Positions 50,901 through 61,989 of a DNA stretch of 64,000 nt are shown here, in pieces. The position numbers and the translations under genes are program-made. The first letter of the stretch is position 1. Each line of letters begins with the position of its first letter. The notes beneath the pieces were generated by a model. That model was not told where the DNA came from, made no database searches, and saw nothing but the letters and a program-made list of their open reading frames with translations. Location of the stretch: assembly GCA_963580455.1 (NCBI GenBank), contig OY756957.1:29728501-29792500 (forward strand), given 5' to 3'. Source of the stretch: Euonymus europaeus. Its lineage: Eukaryota > Streptophyta > Magnoliopsida > Celastrales > Celastraceae.

Positions 50901-52640
50901 ATTTGCTCTCGTGTTTCTTAAAATATATGTTAAGTTTCGAAAAAAAAAATACATATTCAAATTTAATGCTTAAAATTCTTTCAAACAAGACACATATTCG
51001 ATAGTTTTTATTTAATTGTTAAATTACTTTACATACATTTAGTAATAAATTGACAGTGTATACACTACAAAAACTAAATCTCTACCAAACACTACAATAG
51101 TGGCCTTAGCCTAAGATACTTCCAGTAGAATACATGCCCTACATTTGCTGTATAATATTAGTGTCAGAATTCATTCTCATGTTCACATGCATGGCTAATT
51201 GGCTATGCCATACGTTTCATTTAAAAAACAAGGACACAACCCCCTAGCTGTCAACCTGCCATGAAAGTGAAGGACACAGTCAACTCTATCTGTCCATACC
51301 CAAATAATTCAAATTAAAATGTCTATGTTTTAACTTTTGCTCAATGTAGACTATTCTTATAAACAACAATCATCTTTAGTCAGTAACAAATTTGGCATTA
51401 TCACATACACGTGAGTCTCTTGTCCAGGTACAGCCATGGCAATGACTATCAAGGGTGGGCCTTGCTGCAGTGGCAATTTTTGGCGGTTGATTTCCCCCTC
51501 GATGGGACTAGGTCGAGGGATAATCGATCAGGTCTGTAAAAAAAATTATAGTGAACTCACTCTTAATTTATTAAGATATATTGTAATTTTTATTTTAAAT
51601 TTTCATTATGTTTTGATCAAAATTTATCTCGTCGAACTCGTAATTTTAATCAAAACATAATCATATTTTTACAATCAAAATGAGTTTACAACATGGTCTA
51701 CTGTTAAAAACTCACAGCACACCCATGCTTCCCTAGATTAAATCGTGTTTGTACCTAATCTAACACTCTGGAAGAAAATAACCATATTTGAGGTATTTTC
51801 TTATCAATATCATCGGTTGTTAATGACTTTGAGAAAGTAATTGACAACGATATTAAAATAATTATACCAATCAAAGCATGACACGTATCATTTAAGACAC
51901 CGGTTTGATATGGAAGGGTTATCTCGATTGAAATCGAGGTGATTAAAGTAGTATTACTTAAGACACTCACATGAGCTTTCCAACTTCAAGGCACCTCAGT
52001 CGCACCATTTAAAAGGGCATCTCGCGCGGTCGGCATTAATCAGAACACCTCAATCTTAATTAATGTCCACAACTCAGTAGGAGACTCGAGTCCAAGGAAT
52101 CTAACTCTCACTAGAGAGAATAAAGGACTGAACCTATATTGACTTGAGCATGGAAGTAATCCTAAAGCATGGATACACGTTTTTGACATCATGAGTAATA
52201 AATAATGACTCCACAGAAACAAATAAGTAGTGACTTGGAAAAGTGGTTTGTCTTGTCTATTTATCGTTGTCACTAACTCAAAACCAAGAAGAATGTTCAG
52301 TGACCAAACTAGTTGAAGAAAACTACATTGTAGAAACAAGTCCACGGACGCACCTTATTAAGGCTGGTGTACAGCAACTACTTAGTCTACTTTACAGGAG
52401 TGTAGGCTTGTATTTTGTGGCAGCGATCGATAAATCCACAGGCTGAACAGGCCAGGACATATATCTATAGATAGTATATGTTATATACCATAAATCTCTT
52501 CTTCATCTTTGCTACATAGGACACATGGACCACAATGTCCCTTCTGCTAACCCTAATTCACACATTTAGCTCCCAATAACCCTTGAAGAAAATCGAGACA
52601 ACTTGCTTCTTTCCCAATGACAGAGGAAAGGCAGGGACCA
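47947..52640. other. 4.7-kb intergenic region, repeat remnants
   Basis: No convincing gene. A 22-bp unit TATTATTATTTATCACCACTG is directly duplicated at about 48362-48403. A 50-60 bp unit is tandemly duplicated at 50190-50320. Sequence at about 51740-52340 resembles a Gypsy-type LTR or related remnant. Other short ORFs have no family resemblance. Confidence 0.4.
50200..50320. repeat. tandem duplication, 2 x about 59 bp
   Basis: Two adjacent copies share GCTTATAAGTTTGGTTGTACC(A/G)TTTGGTCAAACAGGCAT with flanking GCGATACCG(C/T)TAGCTTA; a partial third copy (GCGATACCGTTAGCTTA) follows. The palindrome-rich TTTGGTCAAACAG text is reminiscent of MITE subterminal repeats. Confidence 0.7.
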
Positions 52641-52792
52641 TAATATTTATACATATATAGACATAAGTAGAGGGAGAACAGTCTTCAATTTCTGCATCAC
52701 AGAAACCGAAGCTTCTCTTTTCCATAATTGTCACTCACTGACACGAGTCTCTCATTCTACAGTCCTAACATAATTAATAAAGTAGACAAGTA

Positions 52793-54091
52793 ATGGAGTT
52801 CGATTTGGAGAATCCATTGACTATCTCCACAACAGAACAGCAACCAGAGACAATCCCAGATCTCTTCTTCTCTGAATCTGACCACATGGCTTCACTCATT
52901 ATCTACAAAGCCAGTGACTTTCTTATCTGCTTTCGTCAGGAAGCCATATCTCTTGCTCTACAGGTACAAAACCCACACATTATATTCTCGAACTTCTGTT
53001 TTCTTCTAATACAGTTCTAGTTGGTCAGGCACAATATTCCTTCGACTTGGACCCGTTCATAACCTACCTTGCTGTGAATTATATAGATCGATTCATGTCC
53101 AAGATAGAAATTAAGGTATCTGAGCAACTTCTAGACAATATTCTAGTTTGATATATATTACATTGGTACCATTTACTTTCTGGTATTCTCTGTATTGTAG
53201 CAAGGAAAGCCGTGGATTCTGAAGCTTCTAGTTGGATCTTGCCTTTCTCTTGCTGCGAAGATGATGAACGCACACTTCTCTGCAACTGATTTTCAGGTTT
53301 AACACTTGACCCTTTTCAGCAATTTGTTTTCTTCATTGAAAGTGGTCATAGAAACTCAAATTAGTCCTTTGAATAGAGAGAAGAAGGTTTCATCTTTGAC
53401 AAACAATCGATTAATCAAATGGAGATACTCGTTTTGAATGCTCTGGATTGGCGGATGAGGTCGATTACGCCATTTTCATTTCTCTGCTTCTTTATTTCTT
53501 TATTGGAACCCAAAGACCCAGCATTGAAACAAGCTCTCAAAGACAGAGCTTCAGACTTCATCTTCAAATCTCAACATGGTAAAATACAACTGAAACCATA
53601 TCAATCCCCTCGACTCTGTTTAGAAACCCTAATTTAGAAACCCAATTCCCATTGCAGAAATCAAGCTTTTGGGATTCAAGCCATCAATAATCGCAGCATC
53701 ATCGCTTATTCTGGCATCTGATGAGCTGACTTCAATTTTGTCGTGTCAACATGTGAACAAAGTAAGCAACAAACTCTGATTCACTTTACTGTTCTAATCC
53801 TCACAAATTTTTTTGTTCTTTACGCATAAATTGTGATTTTTCATTCAGGAAAAGCTGTTGGCTTGCTCCAATGCGATGCAAGAGATGGTTGTGAGAGATG
53901 GGCATGAGTCGGCGTCGAGCACAAGAACACCATTGAACGTGCTGGATCAGCATTACAACAAAAAATCAGTGACTGACACTACAACCATTACCAGTATTGG
54001 GATGAGTATGACTCCGGGGACGAGAGAGATGAAGCGGCGTAAATTGAATAATCACTTCAATGAAAACAAGGTCGGATTTTCGCAGAGATAA
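52793..54091 (+). CDS. D-type cyclin, CYCD6;1-like
   Basis: Six exons: 52793-52963, 53029-53115, 53201-53296, 53377-53578, 53658-53761, 53849-54091; 300 residues. MEFDLENPLT at the start, the cyclin box strand TYLAVNYIDRFMSK (about 68-81), KPWILKLLVGSCLSLAAKM, then MEILVLNALDWRMRSITPFSFL and the second fold with LGFKPSIIAASSLILASDEL match CYCD6;1 closely. The retinoblastoma-binding LxCxE motif of other D cyclins is absent, as in CYCD6;1 itself. The tail is Thr/Ser-rich and ends with a basic patch (REMKRRKLNN). In Arabidopsis CYCD6;1 works with CDKB1 in the SHR/SCR-driven asymmetric division that forms cortex and endodermis; the role here is inferred from similarity. Confidence 0.93.
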
Positions 54092-54918
54092 TGATCAGAC
54101 AGGGACACTGGTCCATACTCCATTATCAAACAGAGGCGTGAGAAAGCAAGTAGTATTGTCTCTGTCTGTGTTATTGTTTCCTGGGGGAACTGGTGTCTCC
54201 TGCTCGGTAGTTGTAATTGTGTTTTCAGAAATTGTATTTTTGATTGTAAGAAGACAAGAATGAAGAATCTAAGGTTTCAACAAGTCTCGTGGTCAACAAC
54301 GACAACGATAACAACTGTACAGTTTTGCCGCAAAAAGGCGGGAAAAAAGGGGTCAAAGAGCAGTTAATATAGTTGGGGATAAGTGAGACACTGCATGCAA
54401 GACACGTACCTTTCAAGCATGAAGCATCTGCTTCCCGTGATGGACAGAGGCTGGATTAAGAGCCCAAATTAGCAAGTCCACTAAAAAGCCCATATTCTAA
54501 AGAGCCCATGTCACCAAAAGGCCCATGAATTATTTTTTGGCATTAAATTAACAAACACTGGACTGGAGAGAACAATAAAAGAAAAAAAAGAGAGTCAATG
54601 GAATAAAATAGCCTTAAACATTGACTAATTATTGTGACATTTATGTCTATGGATTCTCAATTATCAAAATCATCCTAATCTGTGTGATAGCCATCATGAT
54701 CACAAGATTTAGCTCAATTTTCACATTTTTAAATTCAAAATAGATCCACATACATTAAGAAGTTAAGGATACAATATAAGCAAGAACCAGTACTATTTTA
54801 TGTTCTCAATGGATGCTCCAGCAAGGCAAGGTACTCTGCTTTTCGTGTCACTTGTCCTTTTTAATGTTTACTACTGGGCGGGAGCCCCACTGCAAAGGAA
54901 AATGAAAGAGAATTTTAA
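54092..54918. other. intergenic region downstream of the cyclin
   Basis: Holds the cyclin 3' UTR and AT-rich DNA. No gene recognised. Repeated AAAGCCCA/AGGCCCA phrases near 54480-54530 resemble the GGCCCA elements common in plant promoters. Confidence 0.35.
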
Positions 54919-55134
54919 GGGGTCGTTTGGTTTGTGGAATTGGGAGGGAATAAACATGAAATGTGAAATGAAGCATTCCATTCTCTCATTTGGTTGGATT
55001 AAATTTTGACGGAATGGAATGCTCCATTCCATTCCTTCATCTCTCTCTCATACTTTTTCATTCCCACATTTTTATGTGGGAATAGCCCATTCCACATGGA
55101 ATGGGATACAAAATGACAATTTTGACCCCAATTA

Positions 55135-55370
55135 AATATTAATTAATATATTGTTATTAATTAATATTAATTGATACATTAATTAATATATTGTTATTTT
55201 ATTTTAATTTGTTAATTTTGACTACATTTTTTTAATTTGTTAATTATATATCATTAGAAATGCATATTAATTAATATATTGTTATTTTATTTTAATTTGT
55301 TAATTATATAATTTGTTAATTTTGACTACATTTTGTTTTAATTTGTTAATTATATATAATTAGAAATGCA
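55135..55370. repeat. AT-rich duplicated block inside the MITE
   Basis: The phrases TTAATTAATATATTGTTATT, TTTAATTTGTTAATT and AATTAGAAATGCA each occur two or more times at about 100-bp spacing, showing an internal tandem duplication. Confidence 0.6.
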
Positions 55371-55429
55371 CAAATGAAATATGTTAATTATACATAATTA
55401 TAAAAGAAGGACATAATGGACAAAACACA

Positions 55430-55617
55430 ATTTCATTCTCATTCTCATTCCCAGTTTTTATACATACCAAACGTGAGAATCGAAATTTCATTCTCACTTC
55501 CATTCTCATTCCCATTCCCATTCCCATTCCCATTCCCATTCTCATTCTCATTCCCATTCCCATTCCCATTCCCACTCCCACTCCCACTCCCACTCCCACT
55601 CCCACTCCCACTCAATC
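55430..55617. repeat. hexamer array, CATTC(C/T) then CACTCC
   Basis: Imperfect hexanucleotide tandem array inside the MITE: CATTCT, then a long CATTCC run, then about eight CACTCC units at the right end, interrupted by TTTTTATACATACC. It produces meaningless repetitive ORFs on both strands. Confidence 0.9.
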
Positions 55618-55918
55618 CATTCTAAAAACCAAACGACCCCTAACAATTTAACGCAACTTGTCATTAAAAGAAATAATCATAAAGAAAGCGACAAGAGCAG
55701 AGATATTACAATGGAAACAGCTCCCGCATGGAAGAGAAAGACCAAGACCCAGAAAAGTCAACATCCTCCGATCTCATCCAAACTTCAACTCGCTGTTCTT
55801 GATACCATCAATCTCTGCCCACCAAGCTGAATTTTCATTGAACAGCAGAGAAGGCCGGAAAAACCCAAAAAGAGAGAGAGAAAAAAAGCGAAAAGGGGGA
55901 ACTGATAAGTGAGTTAAT

Positions 55919-57094
55919 ATGGCTCAGGAGATCGAAGAGTATCTAGTGAAAAAGCTAAGCAGTGGACTCCAAACCTCCAAGATTCGTTGTTGCAACAAAC
56001 TATTTCAAGAACTAAAGACGTTGATTCAAGGAAAACTACAGTCACCCTCATCATCGAGGTCAATACTCAGAGAAAAGCTCTACTACCTCAACAATGTCTT
56101 GACAGAATGCCAGACTCTGTCAAGGAACCGTAGTTTGTACACACCTGATGAACTGTACTCCCTCTACAACATTAGACGGAAGCTTAAAAAGATCAAGGAT
56201 GAGCTCAGCATGATACCACCCAACGAAGCACTAAATGGGGGGACTACCATTCCAGATCAAAACAATGACAGAAGCACGTCTAATCAGGGCAAAGTTTCCC
56301 GGTCGTGTTCTCTGTTAGTGGATGCATCATCTAAGGTTCATGGGTTCGAAGATGAACTGATTTCAATTGAAAGTATGCTTCGAGAGAAAGGAAACAATGA
56401 TGAATTTAAGGCAGTTGGAGTGGTGGGGATGAGTGGTGTTGGAAAATCTACACTCTGCAGGGAACTTGTCAGCAGCGAAGACATGAGGAGTCAGTTCCTT
56501 CCAAGGATATGGGTATCCTTGTCGAAGAAGGAAAATGAGGCAGGAGATCCAAAGACAGCACTTTTGAAAAGAATGTTGGACTCTCTCGGAGTTGAAGAGG
56601 AAATAATCGAGTCCATCTTCAATGAGCATGCATTGGCAGGACTAATCTGCGCTCTTTACCAACGACTCAGGGGAAAAAGGTATCTGATTGTGTTTGATGA
56701 TGCCATGGACACAGATGTATGGTATAGCCAATTGGATTCTTCAATAACTCCCACGGGTAAATGGGATGTGCGTCTTGGATACGGTTTGCCAAAAGGACGC
56801 GGAGGAGCAGTGATTGTCACTAGTAGGAAAGAGGGAGTGGCGAAGATGATGGTTGGAGAGGGAAATTTGCATCGGCTTCAGCCCCGTTCAGACCCTGAGA
56901 GTTGCTGGTCTATATTCATAGATGCAGTTCAGAGTGATGGAGTTGTATTCGATCTGCCCAATGTGGAAGATCTGAAGAAGGAAATAGTAAACAAGTGTGC
57001 TGGCCTTCCACTAGCAGCGAAAATGATGGGGCAGATAATGAATGAACAACTCCAAGAGAAAGCTAATGGCAGTGTGATCAACCAGGGACCATAA
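55919..57094 (+). CDS. NB-ARC protein without LRRs (CC-NB type)
   Basis: Single-exon ORF of 391 residues. An N-terminal helical region (about 1-110) has coiled-coil character (LVKKLSSGLQTSK, YSLYNIRRKLKKIKDELS). NB-ARC motifs follow: P-loop GMSGVGKST (about 170), RNBS-A (RIWVSLSKKEN), Walker B/kinase 2 RYLIVFDDAMD, RNBS-B AVIVTSRKE and GLPL as KCAGLPLAAKMMG. The protein ends soon after GLPL, so it lacks the ARC2 MHD motif and all leucine-rich repeats. Small solitary NB-ARC genes of this build exist in Arabidopsis (At5g45440 and At5g45490 are the ones I recall), so this may be a genuine short family member, acting as a helper or adaptor in immunity, rather than a truncation. Nothing resembling LRRs follows at 57095-57470. 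Confidence 0.88.
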   Translation: MAQEIEEYLVKKLSSGLQTSKIRCCNKLFQELKTLIQGKLQSPSSSRSILREKLYYLNNVLTECQTLSRNRSLYTPDELYSLYNIRRKLKKIKDELSMIPPNEALNGGTTIPDQNNDRSTSNQGKVSRSCSLLVDASSKVHGFEDELISIESMLREKGNNDEFKAVGVVGMSGVGKSTLCRELVSSEDMRSQFLPRIWVSLSKKENEAGDPKTALLKRMLDSLGVEEEIIESIFNEHALAGLICALYQRLRGKRYLIVFDDAMDTDVWYSQLDSSITPTGKWDVRLGYGLPKGRGGAVIVTSRKEGVAKMMVGEGNLHRLQPRSDPESCWSIFIDAVQSDGVVFDLPNVEDLKKEIVNKCAGLPLAAKMMGQIMNEQLQEKANGSVINQGP

Positions 57095-57414
57095 CACCAA
57101 ATGATAGTGCAATTGGTTAATAATTCTTGATTTGGAGTCTGTTTCTTTCTATTCCCTCCTTTTTTCTTCAATTCTTTTGGGCTGTTTTTACCTTCAATCC
57201 TTCCAGTGTTTGAGCCAAAAATGTGATCTTCTTTCAGAATCAGACATATGGTTCACCTCTCTAGGCTTGTTTTCAAAATCAGAAGATGATGATGGTGATG
57301 AGGCCAACCAAACAATGGTTTACAGAGAGATCTACAATCAAAATGGGGACAAAATTAGCAATAAACAATAGTTTGGGGCCAATGTTTATGGATGCATATA
57401 CAATCAAGCAACTA

Positions 57415-59430
57415 TCATGTCCAAATGGAACATAAACTTATATAAACACTGTCTTGGAAAAAGAAATGGGAGTTCAGGTCTTTACAGCCGGACACACCAG
57501 GCCTAATCCTGACTCCTGAGCCGCAACCCAAATGTTTGAAGTCCTTTGCTTCAAGACTATCACCATGGTCAGCAAAGCCTGTCCCACTTTTTGCCAAATT
57601 CACCAAATTTCTATCTTTACAAGCTTTACCTGCAAAACACACAAACTTTATCAACAGCCACGAATTTATCAGCGCACTTCTTGCAGAAGACAAGCCCACA
57701 AGAGCTTAGTGCAACAAGCGACATAGCATTTGTCATAGTAACTTTGCAGCTAGGGCAGACATAGGTTTTATCATTAACAAAGCATTGGCACTTGACAGCT
57801 TCCTGACTCCTGTATACCTAAAATCACTTACTCAATGATTATATGTAACTCTCTTTAGAATTTAGACAACTATCTAAAATTGAGCTCCAAATGCTCTCAA
57901 ACACTGGCCTATCACTTTCTTCCCAGATTTTCTATCAAGTCACAAGAGTCAGCTCAACAAAGTTATTCTATTCCTTGTTAGTTTGATAGGACAAAATGAC
58001 AAATGAAAGGTCGGGCACCGAACTCGTTATCTGAAGAACCAGAGTTCGGACACGACTCAAGTCAACACCATTAGATTGTATGTCTACATCCATAAACGTC
58101 TAAACCAGTAAAAACATAAAGGCTATGATCAGCAATTATGCACCCTCTTTGCAAAAACAGCATTCAGATTAACACATACATGATACAACAGACTAGAAAC
58201 CCCCTATAATTTACAAGGGAGTAAGATGAAAGAAGCCAAGAACATAATAGCATAACTGCATACCGCTCAAGCGAAAAATAAATAATAAAAATTTAAAATT
58301 CTAGCCAATTCATTTGGGCATCAGTGTTGGTTTCTATGTATCATTTGCTCTACCATCAATTAGAAAGACTAAAGGGAGAGCTGTAAGAAAACGGGCTCCT
58401 ACCAGGATAATTGCATTATTCTATGTCAGTTTTGTTCAAATACTTTAGTGAGTGTAAAGATTCCAGTCACAATCCATAAGAATTCCACAACCCTCCTTCC
58501 CTTCAATGGGACTGCACTTGACATTTTTCAGATATGGAACAGAAGGCAAATCTCTCACGCGTCATACTACTCCAATAACAGGTTTGGATGCCAAGATAAC
58601 ACTGACTCTGGACGTTTCCCAACACCATTAATTTTTTTAAAAAAGAAACAGCTTCACTATTACCATAACCACACATAAAAAAAGAGAGCTAGATGAGCAC
58701 TCTTCCGCCGTCCTGCAACATCAAGGGCCAGATCAACCGAGCTATCCCATGAAGACATATCTGTAATGATTTCTCAACAGCAAAAGTCCTCAAATAACAC
58801 ATGCCTTACCAACATGCTAAAGCTTTCTGAGTAGTGAGGGCCAAAAACTAATTAATCATAAATACAACACTGATAATTTGAACTCATTCGCACTGATATT
58901 CCGCATTGGATAAAATCATAAAACAAATGCAATCATATTCAAATTCACAATTCGTCATACTTTTAACTAAAGCAAGCCAATCATCAATCAACATCCCACA
59001 AATACTGACCAAGCTTTTCTTACTTCAAAATAAACGCTAATTACACTAAGATTATCATATGATCTTGACATATAAACCAATTAAAAACACATTCAATTCA
59101 TGTTTAAATCTGTAAATATTGCGAAAAGTAGGAGATTTATAACTTTAGCCATAACCACTAAACTAGAAAGAATCATCCACACCATAGTACCTTTGAATGT
59201 CTTTCTTCTGTGGCAATAGGCACTCGAGAATGCGTTCTTTGCAGAAATCGTAGCCCTTTTCGCAGCATAATGAGTCAATGAGTGTCTTCAAGCAAAGAAA
59301 ACAAGCGTCGAAAGGCTTAATGGAGTCCTTACTCAACCTCTCCTTCTGGGTTCCGTACCCGAGCTTCCTTTTTCTCATTGTACGTGAAAAGTGCTCGGTC
59401 GTTGTTCTTCTTCGAGTGTCTCTGCGGCAT
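57415..59430 (-). pseudogene. NOSIP/CSU1-type zinc-finger protein, broken
   Basis: NOSIP-type proteins are U-box/RING-like E3 ligases; Arabidopsis CSU1 is one. The first exon (59191-59430) starts MPQRHSKK and contains KLGYGTQKERLSKDSIKPFDACFLC and FCKERILECLLPQKKDIQR, but an extra base at about 59365-59376 shifts the frame after FTYNEKK. The 3' exons (about 57480-57800) contain CPSCKVTMTNAMSLVALSSCG and KACKDRNLVNLAKSGTGFADHGD...DFKHLG, with a second one-base shift after VCVFC that creates a stop. In the second finger the usual SSCGHVFC has Leu for His. The central Gln/Glu-rich exon expected between 57830 and 59190 was not found. Several independent lesions indicate a pseudogene, not a sequencing slip. 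Confidence 0.75.
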
Positions 59431-59450
59431 CTTTGACTCTCTGTAAGCAA

Positions 59451-60102
59451 ACCAGAATCCTAACGACGGCTTTGAATCGAATAGTAGGAGTTCGTTGGAT
59501 AAGAGAGGATTGAAACTCTTAAGAATTGCAGTATCAGGAGAATTTCGAATTGGGATTTTAATTATGATTGCTTTTGAAATTCGAATCCGAAACCCGACCC
59601 TGTTATTGTGGGCTCTGTAATTATGGGCCGCCTACACATACTCTGAGGAAATTATGGGCTCCAATTTAGCCAGCCCACATCACTTTTTCGCTTTTCGGAC
59701 AACTTAGGAGGCCCATGGGTTCCGGTTGAAAAATTTAGGACTACTTCCTCAAGCCCAATACAATTTTTTCAATCTTATTATTAGTTAAGACTTAACACTC
59801 TAGAGGGAAAGCTCGGATGATATTCATGTGTGTGATTTTTTTATCTAGGTTTCATGTTTGAATCACGCCACCCGTTTTCTCGTACTGAAAAAAATACTTA
59901 AGAGGAATAATAATTAATAATCACATGGCAATTAAAGTGCTAATTCATGGCATATGGTCCTCACGTGGAGGCTTGGTTGGAGACTGTTTCTTTCTCATAC
60001 TGTACTAATTTAATAATAATTGTATGGGTTTTCCAAAGATTAGGTGCAGATGTCAAGTTTAGCTCTTAAGATTAATTACAATCCCCAATTACATTTAAGA
60101 TC
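59451..60102. other. intergenic region before the retrotransposon
   Basis: Contains the upstream flank of the NOSIP-type pseudogene, with GGGCT/GGCCCA elements at about 59610-59720, then AT-rich DNA up to the retrotransposon. No gene seen. Confidence 0.35.
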
Positions 60103-60330
60103 TGTTAGACAAAGTGACATTGTTTACACGGCATTATTATTAATGACCGTTGCAACAGTAGTTTTATTCAAGTTATTATTTGTTTATTTTTGATTGGATA
60201 GTTGACCGTTGGTCATCTACCTTATATTGCTTTTGTATCTGTATGGGTTCTTTACTTTTTCTACTTTATTCTAATGAAAAGCTATCTTCTTCTACCTCCT
60301 GATTCTTTTTCTGCGCATACTTCATAAACA
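60103..60330 (+). repeat. 5' LTR of the copia element (about 228 bp)
   Basis: Begins TGTTAGACAAAGTG and ends CTTCATAAACA, giving the TG...CA ends expected of an LTR, directly before the spacer and primer-binding site. A TATA-like TTATATTGC lies near 60222-60230. The 3' LTR for comparison is outside the window. Confidence 0.7.
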
Positions 60331-60336
60331 ATTTTA

Positions 60337-60347
60337 TGGTATCAGAG
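60337..60347 (+). other. tRNA-Met primer-binding site
   Basis: TGGTATCAGAG is complementary to the 3' end of initiator tRNA-Met, the usual primer of plant copia elements, and lies 6 bp after the LTR. Confidence 0.85.
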
Positions 60348-60366
60348 GCCAGGTTCCTCTTGATCA

Positions 60367-61989
60367 ATGGCTCATACAAAGTTCAACAATACATCTTCTT
60401 CTGCTCCAACTCATACAACAGAGATCAAGTATTTTCCAAAAACTCAAAATCTGGGTTGCAATCAAGAAGAAATTGCAGCAAATCAATTTCAGGCTCAACA
60501 AGATCCTGTGTCTCAGGCAAATAATCAATTTCAGTTCCAATTTCAGTCCCAAGCTTCACAGATCATGGGTCAAGGAACTCCACAGCTCATGAATCAAGGT
60601 GTTAATCCATTTCGAAATCCTTACTATTTAACGCATTCGGATTTCACGTCGACTTTGATTTCAATAACTCTTACTGGTCACAACTTTCACATTTGGAGCA
60701 ACCAAATGGAGACGGCGCTCAAAGCAAGAAACAAGTTGTGCTTTGTAAACGGTACACTCAAAATTCCAGATGTGAGTCATCCTTCATATCTTGACTGGAT
60801 TCAAGTGGATAGTCTCATCAAAAATTGGATCACCAACTGCGTCTCTCAAGACATTTTGGTGAGTGTATCTACTGCCAGAACATCTTGTGAACTTTGGGCA
60901 GATCTAAGAAATAGGTACTCCTCAGCAAATCCCACCAGAGATTTTGAATTATCAAGGCTGATTTCTAACATCAAGCAAGCCGGATCCACTGTGACAGAGT
61001 ATTTTGCGAGGATAAAGGCTTTATGGGATGAGTTGTATCAATACAAGAGATTAGCCATTTGCAAATGTGGAAATTGTTCATGTGAAGTTGCTAAAATTTA
61101 TCTGGAGGAGCAAAATAAAGATAAGCTGATGCAATTTCTAATGGGGCTGGATGATGGTTTTGAACATGTCACCAATCAAATTCTGCTGATGGACCCTCTA
61201 CCAGATGTCAACAAGGCTTTTGGCCAAGTGAGTCAAGTAGAGAGAAAGCTTACTGTGAATCAAACCACTAAAAGAGGTTTATCAGCACAGAAGGATGTTG
61301 TTTCACAAGAGCCCATGGCTATGCAAGTTTCTGGTTCTAATACTAGAGGGAACTTTTACAACTCTGGAAAGGATTTCTCAAATGCTAGAAAAGGAAATTC
61401 AGAGAAGGAGAAATTATTCTGTAAGTATTGCAAGAAAACTAACCACAATATTGATAAATGTTTCAAATTGGTTGGTTTTCCAGCAGACCATGAGAATCCT
61501 GCCAAGAGACAAAGACAAGCAAATCCTGGTTTCAATGACAAGAGAAAGAATTCCAGTGCCAATCAGGTTGATTCTCAACAAACTGGGCAGGGATCTTCAT
61601 TGCAACTGTCTGGTGACCAGTGCAATCAAATTATGGCTCTTTTGAAGGGCAACCTTGGCAGGACAGACTCTAATTATAACACTGCCTCAGTATCAGCAGT
61701 GGGAGGTAAATATTTAAGTTCTCACTGGGTGTTAGATACTGGTGCATCTGATCATATTATATGTCTTGTTGATTATTTTGATTCATATCATAAAGTACAT
61801 GACTGGTTTGTAAATCTGCCAAATGGTAAAAAGCATGAAGTTAGTCATGTAGGACAGGTGAAGTTAAGAAATAATTTAATTCTTACGAATGTCTTATGTG
61901 TCAAGGATTTTAACTTCAACCTTATTTCCACTAGCAAATTAACTGCCAGTAAGAAATGTGCATTGGTCTTTACCCCAGATTCATGTTAA
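60367..61989 (+). CDS. copia gag and protease region
   Basis: 540-residue ORF starting 20 bp after the primer-binding site. After a Gln/Asn-rich head, the capsid-type region (about 95-290) includes LTGHNFHIWSNQMETAL, LWADLRNRYSSANPTRDFEL and EYFARIKALWDEL. A nucleocapsid zinc knuckle follows (CKYCKKTNHNIDKCF, about 350-364), then the aspartic protease with active site LDTGASDHI (about 458). The ORF stops with TAA at 61987-61989, where the same frame continues into integrase; in the family this point is normally open. Confidence 0.9.
   Translation: MAHTKFNNTSSSAPTHTTEIKYFPKTQNLGCNQEEIAANQFQAQQDPVSQANNQFQFQFQSQASQIMGQGTPQLMNQGVNPFRNPYYLTHSDFTSTLISITLTGHNFHIWSNQMETALKARNKLCFVNGTLKIPDVSHPSYLDWIQVDSLIKNWITNCVSQDILVSVSTARTSCELWADLRNRYSSANPTRDFELSRLISNIKQAGSTVTEYFARIKALWDELYQYKRLAICKCGNCSCEVAKIYLEEQNKDKLMQFLMGLDDGFEHVTNQILLMDPLPDVNKAFGQVSQVERKLTVNQTTKRGLSAQKDVVSQEPMAMQVSGSNTRGNFYNSGKDFSNARKGNSEKEKLFCKYCKKTNHNIDKCFKLVGFPADHENPAKRQRQANPGFNDKRKNSSANQVDSQQTGQGSSLQLSGDQCNQIMALLKGNLGRTDSNYNTASVSAVGGKYLSSHWVLDTGASDHIICLVDYFDSYHKVHDWFVNLPNGKKHEVSHVGQVKLRNNLILTNVLCVKDFNFNLISTSKLTASKKCALVFTPDSC

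Larger units (their letters stand above)
54919..55640. mobile_element. PIF/Harbinger-like MITE (722 bp)
   Basis: Terminal inverted repeats GGGGTCGTTTGGTTTGTGGAAT (left) and the complement of ATTCTAAAAACCAAACGACCCC (right) are flanked by the 3-bp duplication TAA on both sides (54916-54918 and 55641-55643). A G-rich terminus and a TWA target site are the marks of PIF/Harbinger. There is no transposase. The interior contains a duplicated AT-rich block (about 55135-55370) and a CATTCC array at 55430-55617. It ends about 280 bp before the NB-ARC start codon, so it is part of that gene's promoter region. Confidence 0.85.

Noticed and set aside
55384..55625. ORFs of repeated Gly-Val/Gly-Met or Phe-Pro residues on both strands
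   Set aside because: They are translations of the CATTCC/CACTCC hexamer array, which has no stops in some frames.
58448..58678. ORF with a GTALDIFQIWNRRQ stretch, and an antisense EGKEGCG stretch that might be a NOSIP exon
   Set aside because: Neither strand gives a convincing family match; the antisense similarity to the NOSIP middle region is too short.
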